Shown here piece after piece: positions 1 to 11,086 of a stretch of 64,000 nucleotides of DNA. The stretch covers positions 161,440 to 225,439 of the forward strand of contig QPMI01000609.1 of NCBI GenBank assembly GCA_004431415.1, given 5' to 3'. A program made the position numbers and the translations under genes. Under the pieces are notes generated by a model. It had not been told where the DNA came from. It worked only from the letters and a program-made list of their open reading frames with translations, and made no database searches. This stretch comes from Cyanophora paradoxa (taxonomy: Eukaryota; Glaucocystophyceae; Cyanophorales; Cyanophoraceae). Positions within the stretch are counted from its first letter, which is position 1. Each line of letters begins with the position of its first letter.

Positions 1-28
1 TAAGCTTAAGTCTATGCGGCCACTGCAG

Positions 29-1078
29 CCGGGAGCGGATCGCGGAGGACCAGCTGGAGGCGCACATGGCGGTGGTGGGGTACGGCAACGGCGGGCGCTC
101 GCCCCTCGAGGGCCTCGCCTTCTACCGCGAGGACGCGCGCGGGGCCCGCGTCCTCGTACCCCACGCCCCCGAGGTCCTCCGCGTCCAGGCGAGCCCGAAT
201 CGTGCGGGATCAAATCTAACTGGAATCGAATTTGATCCGCGGGCACGCGCGCGCAGGAGCCCGTGGCATGGGAGTCCCACACGCTGCGGCTCTACGTATC
301 GAGCCCGCGCCCCTCCGACCTCCAGGCGAGGCCCCCGCCCCCTTTCCTTTCCCTATCTATCTCCTCCCTCTCAGCTTCGGGGCAGGTGCGGGCGGTGCGG
401 GAGGCCTTCGGGGAGGTCCTCAAGTCGGACCCCACCCGCTGGGGCTTCCTCCGCATGGTCGGCGAGGGCCTCTCCCCGGAAGAACCCCTCGACGCCGAGC
501 CGTCCCAGGCCCCGGCCCAAGCAACGGCTGGGCCGCGCGCCTCCTCGTCCTCGTCCTCCTCCGCGCGGCCCTCGCCGGCCGGCGCCGCGATCGACCTCTC
601 CAGCGACGACGAGGAGGGGCGCGCGGGGGCGCGCCGCAGCGGCGGCAGCGCGGAGGACGCGGAGGAGGATGGGGAGGGCGGCTTTGGGGACGAGTTCCCG
701 TGCACGCAGCCGGACCGCTGGCCCGACGAGCTCCTCCCGCCCTCCCAGCAGCCCGAGGAGCCCGCCTCGGACTACTTCTCGAGCCAGGCCTCCTACTCCT
801 CCGGCTCCGGTTCGGGCTCGGGCCCTGGCCCCAGCTCGCAGCAGCAGCATCAGCCGCAGCAGCCAGCTGGCGGCCCCGCGCCCCTCCGCCGCACCGCCAC
901 CGCGGCGGCGGCGCCGGCCGGCGGGCGCCCCGGCGGGAAGCCGACGGTGCAGACGCGAATGGAGGACTACGCGGCGGTCAAGCGCAAGCGGGAGCCCTCA
1001 GACAAGGAGAAAGAGGCGGCGCCCCGCGGGGCGGGCCCCGCCCCCTCCAAGCGGCCCGCCCTCGCCGGGGGCCGGTAG
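29..1078 (+). CDS. Unrecognised nuclear-type protein, 5' partial, with SIM-like and PIP-like motifs
   Basis: The gene runs in from the left edge. Three exons read through at 29-188, 257-325 and 386-1078, with both introns of GC-AG type (CAG|GCGAG donors); the stop is at 1076-1078. An in-frame ATG exists at 66, but the frame stays open upstream to a plausible acceptor at 28, so the true start probably lies outside. The first 100 or so residues look folded (YGNGGRSPLEGLAFYRED, AVREAFGEVLKSDPTRWGF). The rest is disordered and rich in Ser, Pro and Gly. AIDLSSDDEEG has the hydrophobic-then-acidic pattern of a SUMO-interacting motif. Near the C-terminus QTRMEDYAAVKRKR resembles a weak PCNA-interacting peptide followed by a basic nuclear-localisation-type stretch. 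A chromatin or DNA-repair role is inference only; I do not recognise the family. Confidence 0.6.
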
Positions 1079-1171
1079 GCGGGTGACCGGCCCCATTCTT
1101 TGAAGAAGAACAGAGAGGGCGCGTGTACAGATCCTTGGCGCGAGAACGAGCCGGGTGGCATGGGGCGGGGA

Positions 1172-1197
1172 GGGGGGGGGGGGGGGGGGGGGGGGGG
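1172..1197. repeat. Poly-G homopolymer tract
   Basis: An uninterrupted run of 26 G in the short gap between the ends of two convergent genes (1079-1302). Runs like this are unstable in replication and hard to sequence, so the exact length is unreliable. Nothing else is recognisable in the gap. Confidence 0.9.
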
Positions 1198-1302
1198 CAT
1201 GGCGCCGACGGGTGTGGGACCGCGCCGTGAACTCGAAGGGTACGGGGCCACGGCCGCGGAGCCGAAGCTTGGTAATGCCGAGGAAGGGATGGCGGTGGCG
1301 GG

Positions 1303-2087
1303 TCATGGGGGCAGGGCGCCGGAGCGCGTGAGGAGGAGGCCGACGGGTACGTCGTGCACGAGGACGGGTACAGCGTCCACCACCTGACGTCAGCCCGTCA
1401 GCCCGGCGCACGGCGGGCGCCGTCATTGCGGGCGGCCGCGGGCCGCACCTGCGCTTCCAGGCAGACGGCGATGAAGGGCGGAGGGGGCAATCCAGATCGG
1501 GCCCTGGCTGCCGCGAGCCCAGCCAGGAACCTGCGCGCGCGAGCGATCAGGTCCAGGGACGCAGCGGGCGCCGCCGCGCGCCGCACTTGTCGTAGTAGCG
1601 CTTCCCATGGCCGAGCCTGCAGCAGGAGCGGTCGAAGGCGAGGCCGGGCACGAGCACGAGGTCGAGTTCCGCCGCGGCCGCCCGCTCGCCGTCCAGCGGC
1701 GGCGTCGGGATGCCCCACGAGTCCCGCGGTAGCGCCTCGTACGCCTCGAGCGACGGGACGCGCAGCATGGCGATCTCCCCCGCAGCCGCGTCCACGGCTG
1801 GCAAGAAAAGCCGCCGCCCGGACGAGAGCGCGTCACGGACCACCGCGTCCAGCGAGAGCTCCCCGGCCATTGCGGCGTACGCCGCGACGGATCGCGCTGT
1901 GGCGTACTGCCGGGCGGTCAGCTGGGCTCCCGCGCGAGCGCTGGGGGCTGGCGGGGCGCGCCTCGGTTCGTTGCAGGACGAGCTCGCAAACACGCGCGCT
2001 CTCCTCCGCGACCCTGGCCGGCTCCAGAGCCGCAACTCGCGCGCGGATCTCGCGCCGCAGCGCACGCTTAAGCTCCTGCACCGACAT
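1303..2087 (-). CDS. MTHFS: 5-formyltetrahydrofolate cyclo-ligase (methenyl-THF synthetase)
   Basis: This enzyme converts 5-formyl-THF to 5,10-methenyl-THF using ATP, in one-carbon metabolism. Four exons join in frame: 2087-1962, 1921-1587, 1530-1449 and 1383-1303, giving 624 nt or 207 residues, close to the usual family length. The first intron is GC-AG (40 bp); the other two are GT-AG. The N-terminal helix is MSVQELKRALRREIRARVAA. The family signature LVPGLAFDRSCCRLGHGKRYY lies in exon 2, and splicing into exon 3 gives the expected YYDKFL. The end (PVLVHDVPVGLLLT) matches the family C-terminus. The ATG at 2087 is the first of the frame and fits the family start. No organelle-targeting extension is visible. 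The gene is head-to-head with the gene starting at 2332, with 244 bp between. Confidence 0.93.
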
Positions 2088-2331
2088 CGGCTCGCCGCCG
2101 CAGGCGACGGCTGCCTATTGACTGCAACGGTGCTTCTGGTACGAACTTCTGTGGCGGAAATACTGCAATTGCAAGTGCGTCTGAGCGCCAACGCACCGTA
2201 CCCCGGCAGCGCGGCTCGAGCGCGAATTCGAAGCACGCGAAGGCACTGCGGTGTCGGGTTTCGAGCGCAGCAGTAGCGCGGAGTTTGGAGCGTGGAAGTT
2301 GAGCGCCCGGCCAGCGTGAATCGGAGGCGAG
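2088..2331. promoter_or_regulatory. Divergent intergenic (probable bidirectional promoter) region
   Basis: A 244-bp gap between two divergent start codons (MTHFS on minus, the LOTUS-like gene on plus). It is less GC-rich than the flanking exons. No clear TATA box or other named element is visible. The promoter role is inferred only from gene arrangement. Confidence 0.45.
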
Positions 2332-5300
2332 ATGGCGAGCCCAGCAGAAGAGCTGGGCCGCAAGTTTGACACGAAGTTCGACAGAGGCGATGACTGCGTC
2401 CAGTTCCGCTCGAGGATGATTGCGGCGCTGCGCGAGCTCGGCCCCGGCACGCACCAGCTCAGCGCTTTTTCGAAGGCCTGGGAAGGAACGGGCGACATCG
2501 CCGACTTCCAGGCGCGTCTCATCGCGAGCTGCTCGCGGCCGGGCGGCTGACGGTCGCCGCGCAGGTCGAGTTCCTGGATCTGCTTCAAACCCTGACGCCT
2601 GGCGCCGAGCCGGTCGAGGAGACCTGCGTGGAGATGGCGCTGCGCGCCTTTGTTCCCGGCTTCGTCGCGGAGTTCAGCGCGAGTGCTGGAACGATCACGG
2701 TCGACGGGCGGATCCAGGAGCTGAGCGACGATGCGGCGCCGCTCGACGCGGCGCGCGCGAAGGAGCTCGTCGGGCTTCTGTGGCCCAAGCTCGCCGCCAG
2801 GCACGGCGGCTCCGTTCCCCTGCGGGCCATGGAGACCGAGTGGCAGCGAGCCTGCGGGAAGACATACGCCGAGAGCGCCGCGGGAAGCAGCAGCGCGCCG
2901 CCTTCCCTCCGCGAGGCCGTCGACGCGGCTCTGGGCCCGGCAATCCACTCGCAGTCCGCCCCGGGTGCCGAGGGCGGGTTGGTCTTTCGCGCCGCCCCCA
3001 GCGGGGCCGCCGCGCCGGCCCCCGCGGCCTCCGGCGCCCCCGCCGCTGCCGCCGCGCCCGCAGCGAAGAAGCGCATGCCCCCGCCGCCCGTCGCGACGCC
3101 GGCCGTAGCAGCCCCTGTCGCCGCAGCGGCGCCCGCTGCCGCCGAGGTCCCCGCGGCGGCAGCCCCTGCAGCAGCCGCGGGAGCCAAGCGCTCCCGGCCC
3201 GCCATTCCCGCCCCAGCGGCGAAGCCGGCCGCTCCTCCTCCGCCCCCGTCGCCCTCGGCCGCGGCGGCGGCGAAGCGAATGAAGACGGCACCCGTCGCTC
3301 CGGCGGCACCCGCGGCGGCGGCGGCAGCAGCAGCAGCAGCGGCGCCGTCGCCGGCAGACGGGGCGGGCGCCCCGAAGAAGCGGATCCTGAAGCTGCCCGT
3401 CTCGTCGTCGCCCTCTTCGTCGTCCACCCCCGCCCCCACCCCGCGCTCGCCGGCCGCGAAGCGCCTCCGCCCCACCCCGGCCCCGGCGGCGCCCGCCTCC
3501 TCCGCCGCCTCCGCCTCCGGCAGCGGGCGGCCGGACCTCCTGGCGGCCGTCCGCCGGCGCCTCTTCGAGACGGCCATCGCCGAGTGGCGGGCCCTCCAGC
3601 GGCCCGAGTGGGTGCGCCTCGCCCCGCCCCGCCCCGCCCGCGGACCGCGCCTGAGAGACCGCGGTCCACAGGTGCCCCTCGAGAAGGTGGCCGCACGCTA
3701 CGCGAAGCTCGTGGGGCACGACCCCCAGCAAGGTGCCCAGCTTTTCTGTCCTTGCTTTGAGGCGCGCGCGCCTCCTTCCAGGCTGACGGACGGTCCCAGA
3801 CCTGGGCGAGGGCGCGCCGACCCTCCACCAGTTCGTGCGGCTCCACCTCGAGCGCTTCCTCGTCCTCAAGCAGGCGCTCTCTCTTGCCTTCTTGACCTCT
3901 ATCTTCTCCTTCTTCGTTCTTAAAGGCGTGCGCAGACGGGGCGCGGGCTGCCGGCCGCCTCGTCCTCCTCGGCGCCCGCGGCGGACCACCAGCTCTTCGC
4001 CGTCTCGCCCCTGACGGAGGCCTCGCCCGAGGCCTTCCCGGCGCCCCCCGCCGCCCCCACGCGGAACCGCCTGCTGCTGCGGGTGCTCGGCGTGCTCCGG
4101 GACCTTCCGCTGCAGCCGCGGGCGCTCCGGGGCGTGCCAGCGGCAGCCATGGCGTACCAGCGCGCGTACGGGGCGCCGCTGGCCTCGCACCTGAACGCCC
4201 CGCCCGAGGCGGAGGCGGGAGGGATCCTGGAGGCGCTGCGGGAGCTGGCGGGGGCCTACGTAGAGTTTCCGGCGGCGTCGGCGGCGGCGGGGGCGGCCGG
4301 GGCCGACTCGCACGCGCTGGCGCGCTTCAAGGGCAAGCGCGGGGCCGCCGCCGTCGACGAGCTCGCGAGGCTCGCAGGTCCGCCCCGCCCGCCCGCCCTC
4401 CTCCCATCCGCTCGCCCGCTCACCCCGCCCGCCTCGCCTGGTCGCAGCCAAGCACGAGGGCCTGACGGTCCCCGCCTTCTCTGCCGGCAAGAAGCCTGCG
4501 GCGGAGGCGCCGCCGACAACCGTGGCGGCGGCCGCCGCCGCGCCGGCGGGCAGGCGGGGCGTCGTCTCGCTGGCGGGGATCGCCCGCGGCTCGCCGGGGC
4601 CGTCCTCCGCGCCCCTCTCGGTCCGCTCCGCCGCGTCCGCCGGCAAAGCCCCCGCCTCGCCCGCCAAGCCGGCCGCCGCCGCGAAGCCCAAGGCCGGGCC
4701 GCGGCCTCGGCCGCGGCCGCGAAGAAGAAGGAGGCCGGCGCCGGCGCCGGCGCCGGGGGCCTCGCGGAGCGCCTGAAGGCCAAAGTTGAGGCGAGGCTGG
4801 GCGGCCGGGCCGCGCCGCGGGCTGTGGCGGCCCGGGCCGAGACCGGGGACGCGGACGGGGACGACGAGGCCCCCGCCCCGCCCCGCGCCCGACCCGCCGC
4901 CGCCCCCACCGCGACCCTCGCCACCCTCGCCGCCCGCCGCCTGGCCGGCGCCGCCCCCGCCGCTCGCGCCTCCCTCCTCCGGCCCGCCTCGGCCGGGTCG
5001 CCCCGTGCGCCGCGTGCGCCCCCGCGCCCCGCCCCGCCGCGGCGCCGTTGACGGTCTCGCGCAGGGGCCATCTCGACCGGTATCGCATCGACGGGCCGCC
5101 TCTCGGCGGACATAGCGGCGCGCCTCTCGCGGCCGCTGCCGCTGCCCCTCCGGCGTGCGGCCGCTGCCGCGCCCTACGAGGAGGAGGATGACGAGGAGGA
5201 GGACGGCGATCTTGCGTACGGGGAAGAGGAGGAGGAGGCCTACGAGGACGAGGAGGAGGCGGGGGCGCTGCGCCCCGGCGAGGTATCCCCCTTCCGCCCG

Positions 5301-6711
5301 CGACGAAGTCGAGAAGCTGACGGGCCGGCAGCTCGTCGTCGTGGGCGAGGACGGACAGGAGTACGTCCTGATGCCCCGCGCCGCCGTCGCCGGCCCCGGC
5401 GGCGGCGCCGCCGCCGTCCGCCGCCCCGCGCCGGCTCCGGCCCTCTACGACGAGGAGGAGGAGGGGTACGGGGACGCCGAGGAGGAGGAGGGGTACGAGG
5501 AAGAAGCGGGCGCCTCCTGGCCCCCCGCCCCGCGCCGGGGCCCGGCCCTGGCCGCCCGCGCGCCCTCCGCCGGCCCGCCTCGGCCCCCGCTCCGGCCCCC
5601 GGCCTCTACGTACCCCCGCCGCCCGCCTCTCCTCAGCCTCTTCCTCCGCCCGCCCGCGGCTCACTGCGACGTCGGCCCTCGCGGCCGCCGCCCGCCGCCG
5701 GGCCGTCTCGGCGACTGCAGCGGCGCCCTACCGGCCCCCCGCCGCCCGCGGGGCCGCCGCCCCCGCCGCCCCGCCACGCCCCGCCGCACCATCCCCGCCC
5801 CCGCCCCCGCCCCGCCCCCGCCCCCGGTCCGTGCCGCCTGGCCACGCCCGGCCGTGCACGCCGCCTGCCCGCTGACGCCCCACGCAGCGGCCAAGGGTCG
5901 GGTGTCGGCTCCCGCAGTGACGGAATTGAAAGCGGCCGCCGCGCCGGCCGGCGGGGCGCGCGCCCGAACCGTCTCACTCGCGCACGTACGCTCGGGCGGG
6001 GCGCCCGCGCCGTCGGCCCGGCCCGTCCCTCGCCGGGCCGGCGCGCCGGGGCCGCCGCCGCCGCCGCCGCCGCCTCGCGGCCGCGCGCGGGGGCGATAAA
6101 GCGGACGGACGAGGCGCGCTGCTTCAGGCGGGACCTCTTCGGTGTCCTCGTCCGCCTCTCGAAGGGCGCCGGCGTGGGGCGGCCCGTACCCTTCCCCGAA
6201 ATCCGCGCCGGCTTCCAGCAGAAGGAGGGGCGCACCCTCGACGCCGCCGCCGCCGCCCTCACCGCCGGCGGCGTCGCGCCCTCCCTCCCCACCCTCCTCA
6301 AGACCCTGTACCCCGCCGGGGCCGTCAGTGTGGACGCTCGGGCGGGGACGGCGGCGCTGCAGACCTTCGTGCTCCCGGACCCGACTTGGACGCAGGGGGG
6401 CAGGGCCTCCAGGGTACACGCCCACAACTTTCTCGAGGTGCGCGCGCATGTGTACCCCGGACGGGGGCGCGACGGCGAGCGACATCGTTGACGTGTTCCG
6501 CGCGCAGGGCCTAGGCGCCGGACTCTTCTTGGCGGGCGGCGAAGCGGAGGCGGAAGCGGAGGCGGAGGAGGCGGGGGCCGGGGACCTGGAGGGGTACGAG
6601 GCGGCCGGGGACGCGTACGGCGATTTCGAAGGGGCGGACGCCGACGGGGCGGACGGGGGGTTGGAGGGCCCCGCCGGGGGGGGCGAGGAGGCGGTCTTGG
6701 AGGAGCACTAG
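2332..6711 (+). CDS. Large disordered protein with repeated LOTUS-like helical segments
   Basis: A multi-exon gene starting at ATG 2332. Exons read as 2332-2511, 2565-3611, 3672-3732, 3800-3873, 3936-4377, 4448-about 4692, about 4725-5004, 5065-about 5277, then about 5309 to the stop at 6709-6711. Introns 2512-2564 and 3874-3935 are GC-AG; 3612, 3733, 4378 and 5005 are GT-AG. At about 4693-4724 and 5278-5308 the frame changes, explicable by 31-32 bp introns or by indels; another frame change near 6450 is unresolved. Helical blocks of 60-90 residues recur, for example LVGLLWPKLAARHGGSVPL, PLEKVAARYAKLVGHDP, RLLLRVLGVLRDLPLQPRAL and RRDLFGVLVRLSKGAGVG. They share the spacing of OST-HTH/LOTUS winged-helix domains (a helix, then PLxxL, then an aromatic before a second helix). 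Ala/Pro/Lys-rich and acidic EEEE linkers separate them. LOTUS proteins act in RNA granules, but the assignment here is inference. Confidence 0.6.
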
Positions 6712-7045
6712 TACTGAGCCCGCGTGCAGCCGTGCGCGATGGCCCCGCCTGCGCCTGCGCCGCGCCGCTGGCCGTCCCCCAGGCCGGGCCCAGCTGGTCC
6801 AAGCGCTTCGAAGCTGTGCGCAATGCAAAAAGTTAATGTGCTTGGCATCCGATGGTAAAAAAGAATCGAACTTCGGAACGCGGCCGTGGAATTGGGGAGC
6901 GTACGTAGACAGTACTACTAAGTAGTACTATATAGCTACGATACCACGAGAAGCCGCACGGCCCGGCGGCCCTGCCAGGCTGATCTAGCCCCGGGCCCCG
7001 CGGCCGGCCCCCGCCGGCCCCCCGGCCCGGAGCCCGGGGCCCTGC

Positions 7046-7173
7046 GTTTTTTTGCAAAAATGGACGTCGCATTGATACACCACGGCACATGTATCAATGT
7101 TCTACGTGACGTGCCCTTCCGACCGGTCATCTATCTAGCCGAAGATGCTAGCTAGGTGCCGGCCATGGGTCGC
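7046..7173 (+). repeat. Dispersed repeat, inverted copy at 40488-40613
   Basis: About 128 bp from a T-run/GCAAAAATGGACGTC segment to CCATGGGTCGC. The reverse complement, with only a few differences, occurs at 40488-40613. It has no coding capacity and could be a MITE or SINE fragment. Confidence 0.85.
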
Positions 7174-7490
7174 TCAATATGGGAGGTTCGCCTGAGTGGG
7201 GGAGCCATGGTTTTCGGTGATAGCCGTAACCAGACCCGCGCGCCCACCCCTTGATCAACTCCTCCATCCACAGCGAGAATCAGCTCGGGTTGAGCTCGAG
7301 TAAAACCCGAGATAGCATTTTACCGAAAGTGCCATGCAAGGATGAGCCCGAAATACCATCTGAGCTCATCTCGGCAGGCATCTAAGCTTATTTAAGCTTA
7401 TCTCGCAGGCCTGTGACCGGAGCACCCGTGCACCCGTGCCGCGCACCCACCCGGGTGACCAGCGAGCAGCCAATCTCGATTGCACTCACT

Positions 7491-7550
7491 CTCTAGCTAG
7501 CTAGCTAGCTATCAGATGCCTATGGTCTCGCTAGCTAGCTAGCTACAGCT
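7491..7550. repeat. GCTA tetranucleotide microsatellite clusters
   Basis: Two runs of (CTAG/GCTA)n separated by about 20 bp of unrelated sequence. Shorter CTAGCTAG blocks recur near 10355, 40325 and 40690. Confidence 0.85.
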
Positions 7551-8624
7551 ACATCGCGCCTCGTTGACCAACTCTTAGCGCAGCGCAGCGCCATCGCCCA
7601 CTTGTCCCAGCCGCCGGCGCCGCTCCATGTGCTCCACCACATCCGCGGCGCCTCGTTGCGCGTGCCGCGGTGCCGCCAGGCGCCTGCACGCGCGAAGTCA
7701 AGGCAAGGCGCGGCGCCTAAAGCTCAGCGCGGGACGGGAAGCTATAGGATGGACCGGCCTGGCGCGCTTGCTAGGAAGCATTGCGCATGCTAGCTAACGT
7801 GGCGCAGCCTGGGGCGCGCGCGTACCTGGTGCCAGAGGGACCGCGGAACGCGGAACGCAGGGAGACCAGGGCTCCTGCACGGAGTAGTCAGATCACTTAG
7901 CAAATCCGATGGCAGGACGGTTTCTTGGGCACTTGTTCGAACCTGCCATCGCGTCTCGGTCCAGAGCGTCGGAATTCGCGTCTCGGTGCTCGGAAGGGTT
8001 GCTGTCCGCCCTCAAGAGCTAGTTAGCCAGCGTGGCACCAAGTGGACGGCGGGAGACCGACCGCGGCGGGTGTCCGTTGAAGCCGATGAACGGAAGCCGA
8101 TGAACAAGGACCTGCGCGTGAAGAGGACAAGAATGCGCTACGAGTCGCGGTTCAATGCTGTTGCTCGGGCGGCGGCCAGCGAGGCCTGCGGGACGAAGAC
8201 GTTGACGAAGGCTTTTTGGATGTGTACCCTGTCCAATTGCGTACTGGTACCCCGGTCCCGCAGCTGCATTGCTGCTGCAACCATGTGCAACGGTCCCGCA
8301 GCTGCATCCCATCGTGCAGCTGAGCGCGTGCAAGCATACGTGTGCGAGGATGCCAAGGATGCCAAGAACTGGCGCGGCAACCGATACACAGCCCGAGCAG
8401 CTAGCGAGCGAAAAGCTTCGTGCGTGCCAATTCTAATACAATCTCTCGTGTATAAGTCCCCAGGGCTGAGTACTCCGTGGCGCAGGGCGACTCGGCGACG
8501 CAGCGCAGATGCTGACGCAGCGCGATCCATGCGGGGACCCGCCCCTCCGGCAAGCGATATGAACATTTCGTACCATGCTCAGAAGTTTTCTCATAGACAA
8601 GTCATGGGGCCGCCGCATAGGGCC

Positions 8625-10312
8625 GAGGCGCGGCCAGGCGGAGCGGAGGCGCGGCGGCGCGGCTCGCCGGGCGGGGCAGAGGCGCAGCGGGCGGCTGGGC
8701 ACTCTCGTCGGGCGGCGCGGGAGGTGCGGCGGGAGGCGGCGAGGCTCGCCGCACGCGGCGGAGGCGCGGCGGGCGGCGGCGCGGCTCTCCGGGCGGGGCG
8801 GAGGCGCAGCTGGCGGCGGCGAGGCTCGCCGCACGGAGCGGGAGGTGCGGCGGGAGGCGCTGCGGCTCACGGGGAGAGGCGAAGGCGCGGCGGGCGGCGG
8901 CGAGGCTCTCCGGGCGGGGCGGAGGCGCGGCGGGCGGCGGGGCATCTCGCCGGGCGGGGCGGGAGGCGCGGCGGGCGGCGGGGCATCTTGCCGGGCGGTG
9001 CGGGAGGTGCGGCGGGCGGCGACGAGGCTCGCCGCACGCGGCGGAGGCGCAGCGGGCGGCGGCGAGGCTCACCGGGCGGGGCGGGAGGCGCGGCGGGCGG
9101 CGGGGCATCTTGCCGGGCGGTGCGGGAGGTGCGGCGGGCGGCGACGAGGCTCGCCGCACGCGGCGGAGGCGCGTCGGGCGGCGGAGGCTCTCCGGGCGGG
9201 GCGGAGGCGCGGCGGGCGGCGGGGCATCTCGCCGGGCGGTGCGCGAGGCGCGGCGGGCGGCGACGAGGCTCGCCGCACGCGGCGGAGGCGCGGCGGGCGG
9301 CGGGGCATCTCGCCGGGCGGGGCAGAGGCGCGGCGGGCGGCGGGGCATCTCGGCGGGCGGCGCGGGAGGCGCGGCGGGCGGCGGCGAGGCTCTCCGGGCG
9401 GGGCGGAGGCGCGGCGGGCGGCGGCGAGGCTCACCGGGCGGGGCGGAGGCGAGGCGGGCGGCGGGGCATCTCGGCGGGCGGTGCGGGAGGTGCGGCGGGC
9501 GGCGACGAAGCTCGCCGCACGCGGCGGAGGCGCAGCGGGCGGCGGGGCATCTCGCCGGGCGGGGCGGGAGGCGCGGCGGGCGGCGACGAGGCTCGCCGCA
9601 CGCGGCGGAGGCGCGGCAGGCGGCGGCGAGGCTCACCGGGCGGGGCGGAGGCGAGGCGGGCGGCGGGGCATCTCGCCGGGCGGGGCGGAGGCGAGGCGGG
9701 CGGCGGGGCATCTCGGCGGGCGGCGCGGGAGGCGCGGCGGGCGGCGACGAGGCTCGCCGCACGCGGCGGAGGCGCGGCGGGCGGCGGCGAGGCTCACCGG
9801 GCGGGGCGGAGGCGAGGCGGGCGGCGGGGCATCTCGCCGGGCGGTGCGCGAGGCGCGGCGGGCGGCGACGAGGCTCGCCGCACGCGGCGGAGGCGCGGCG
9901 GGCGGCGGGGCATCTCGCCGGGCGGGGCAGAGGCGCGGCGGGCGGCGGGGCATCTCGCCTGGCGGTGCGCGAGGCGCGGCGGGCGGCGGCGAAGCTCTCC
10001 GGGCGGGGCGGAGGCGCGGCGGGCGGCGACGAGGCTCGCCGCACGCGGCGGAGGCGAGGCGGGCGGCGGGGCATCTCGCCGGGCGGTGCGGGAGGTGCGG
10101 CGGGCGGCGACGAGGCTCGCCGCACGCGGCGGAGGCGCGGCGGGCGGCGGCGAGGCTCACCGGGCGGGGCGGAGGCGAGGCGGGCGGCGGGGCATCTCGC
10201 CGGGCGGTGCGCGAGGCGCGGCGGGCGGCGGCGAGGCTCTCCGGGCGGGGCGGAGGCGCGGCGGGCGGAGGCGCGGCGGGCGGCGGCGGGCGGCCCCGCC
10301 TGGCTGCTGCGC
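8625..10312. repeat. GC-rich minisatellite array
   Basis: About 1.7 kb of tandem units of roughly 40-50 bp built from GGCGGCGGGGCATCTCGCC, GGCGACGAGGCTCGCCGCA and CGGGGCGGAGGCGCGGCGG blocks in varying order. Stop codons are almost absent from several frames on both strands because the unit contains almost no A/T-rich triplets. The long apparent proteins (Gly/Ala/Arg repeats) are therefore composition artefacts. No promoter or splice structure supports a gene. Confidence 0.9.
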
Positions 10313-10377
10313 CTGCCGCTTGACTGCAGGTATACGCACTTATTTATAATATCAGCTAGCTAGCTGCTAGTGGCAGC

Positions 10378-10640
10378 CGCGGGGCGGGGCGGGGCGGGGC
10401 GGGGCAGCCGCGGGGCGGGGTGGGGCGGGGCGGGGCAGCTGCGGGGCGGGTGGGGCGGGGCGGGGCAGCCGCGGGGCGGGGTGGGCGGGGCGGGCAGCCG
10501 CGGGGCGGGGCGGGGCGGGCGGGGCAGCCGCGGGGCGGGGCGGGGCAGCCGCGGGGCGGGGCGGGGCGGGGCGGGCAGCCGCGGGGCGGGGCGGGGCGGG
10601 GCGGGGCAGCCGCGTGGCGGGGCGGGGCGGCCGCGGCGCC
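10378..10640 (+). repeat. G-run cluster with (GGGGC)n and GCAGCCGC spacers
   Basis: Many GGGG runs at 1-4 nt spacing, broken every 25-40 bp by GGCAGCCGCGG. Several consecutive windows satisfy the simple G-quadruplex pattern of four G-runs with loops under 7 nt. A related C-rich block on the plus strand is at 43738-43850. Confidence 0.85.
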
Positions 10641-11086
10641 GGCCCGGCGACTTTAGCTGCTGGGCTTCCCCGAGGCTCTAGCCGCGTGAAGTCGCATGTT
10701 TTCCTTCTTTCTGTTTTCCGCTTTGGGATCAAGATGTACGCAGTCTAAATACTTCATTTGTATTCAAATACCAAGCCTGAAGCTTCGCCGAACTCGTAAC
10801 GTTCCGGACCGTCGGACGATGAGCAGCGCTGATCGATGTTGAAGTAGAATCGATGATGAACTTAGAGAAGTCAGGTCTAGTACTCTATAGCTAGTCTAAA
10901 GACTCATGTTAACTTGGATCGTCCGGAACGTTCGCGCTCGCCGCGAAAATCGGTGCGCACACTCTTAAGATACTATTCTTTCGGAATGTCACTCATTTAT
11001 ATCGAGATGAAGCTCTGCTGGCTCGCTCTGTGTCGCGATCGATCAGCGTGACCATATGCATCAACCAAGGGGCCCTGGCGAAGGCG
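10641..11086. other. Gene-less spacer with a short inverted repeat
   Basis: About 450 bp of moderate GC. AACGTTCCGGAC near 10798 and its reverse complement GTCCGGAACGTT near 10921 form a 12-bp inverted repeat around about 110 bp, suggestive of a small MITE-like unit. Nothing else is supported. Confidence 0.5.

Larger units (their letters stand above)
6712..8600. other. Intergenic stretch without a supported gene
   Basis: Mixed composition. It holds a GC-rich palindromic patch (about 6985-7040), a dispersed repeat (7046-7173) and GCTA runs (7491-7550). The open frames here are short or have no recognisable product, and none shows intron or codon signals like the neighbouring genes. Confidence 0.6.

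Noticed and set aside
2115-4691. An 858-codon minus-strand open frame
   Set aside because: It is antisense to well-supported exons of the LOTUS-like gene and MTHFS, and its sequence is low-complexity Arg/Gly.
7986-10349. Very long Gly/Ala/Arg-rich open frames (up to 787 codons) on both strands
   Set aside because: They lie in the GC minisatellite, which lacks stop codons in several frames at once. The translated repeats are composition artefacts.
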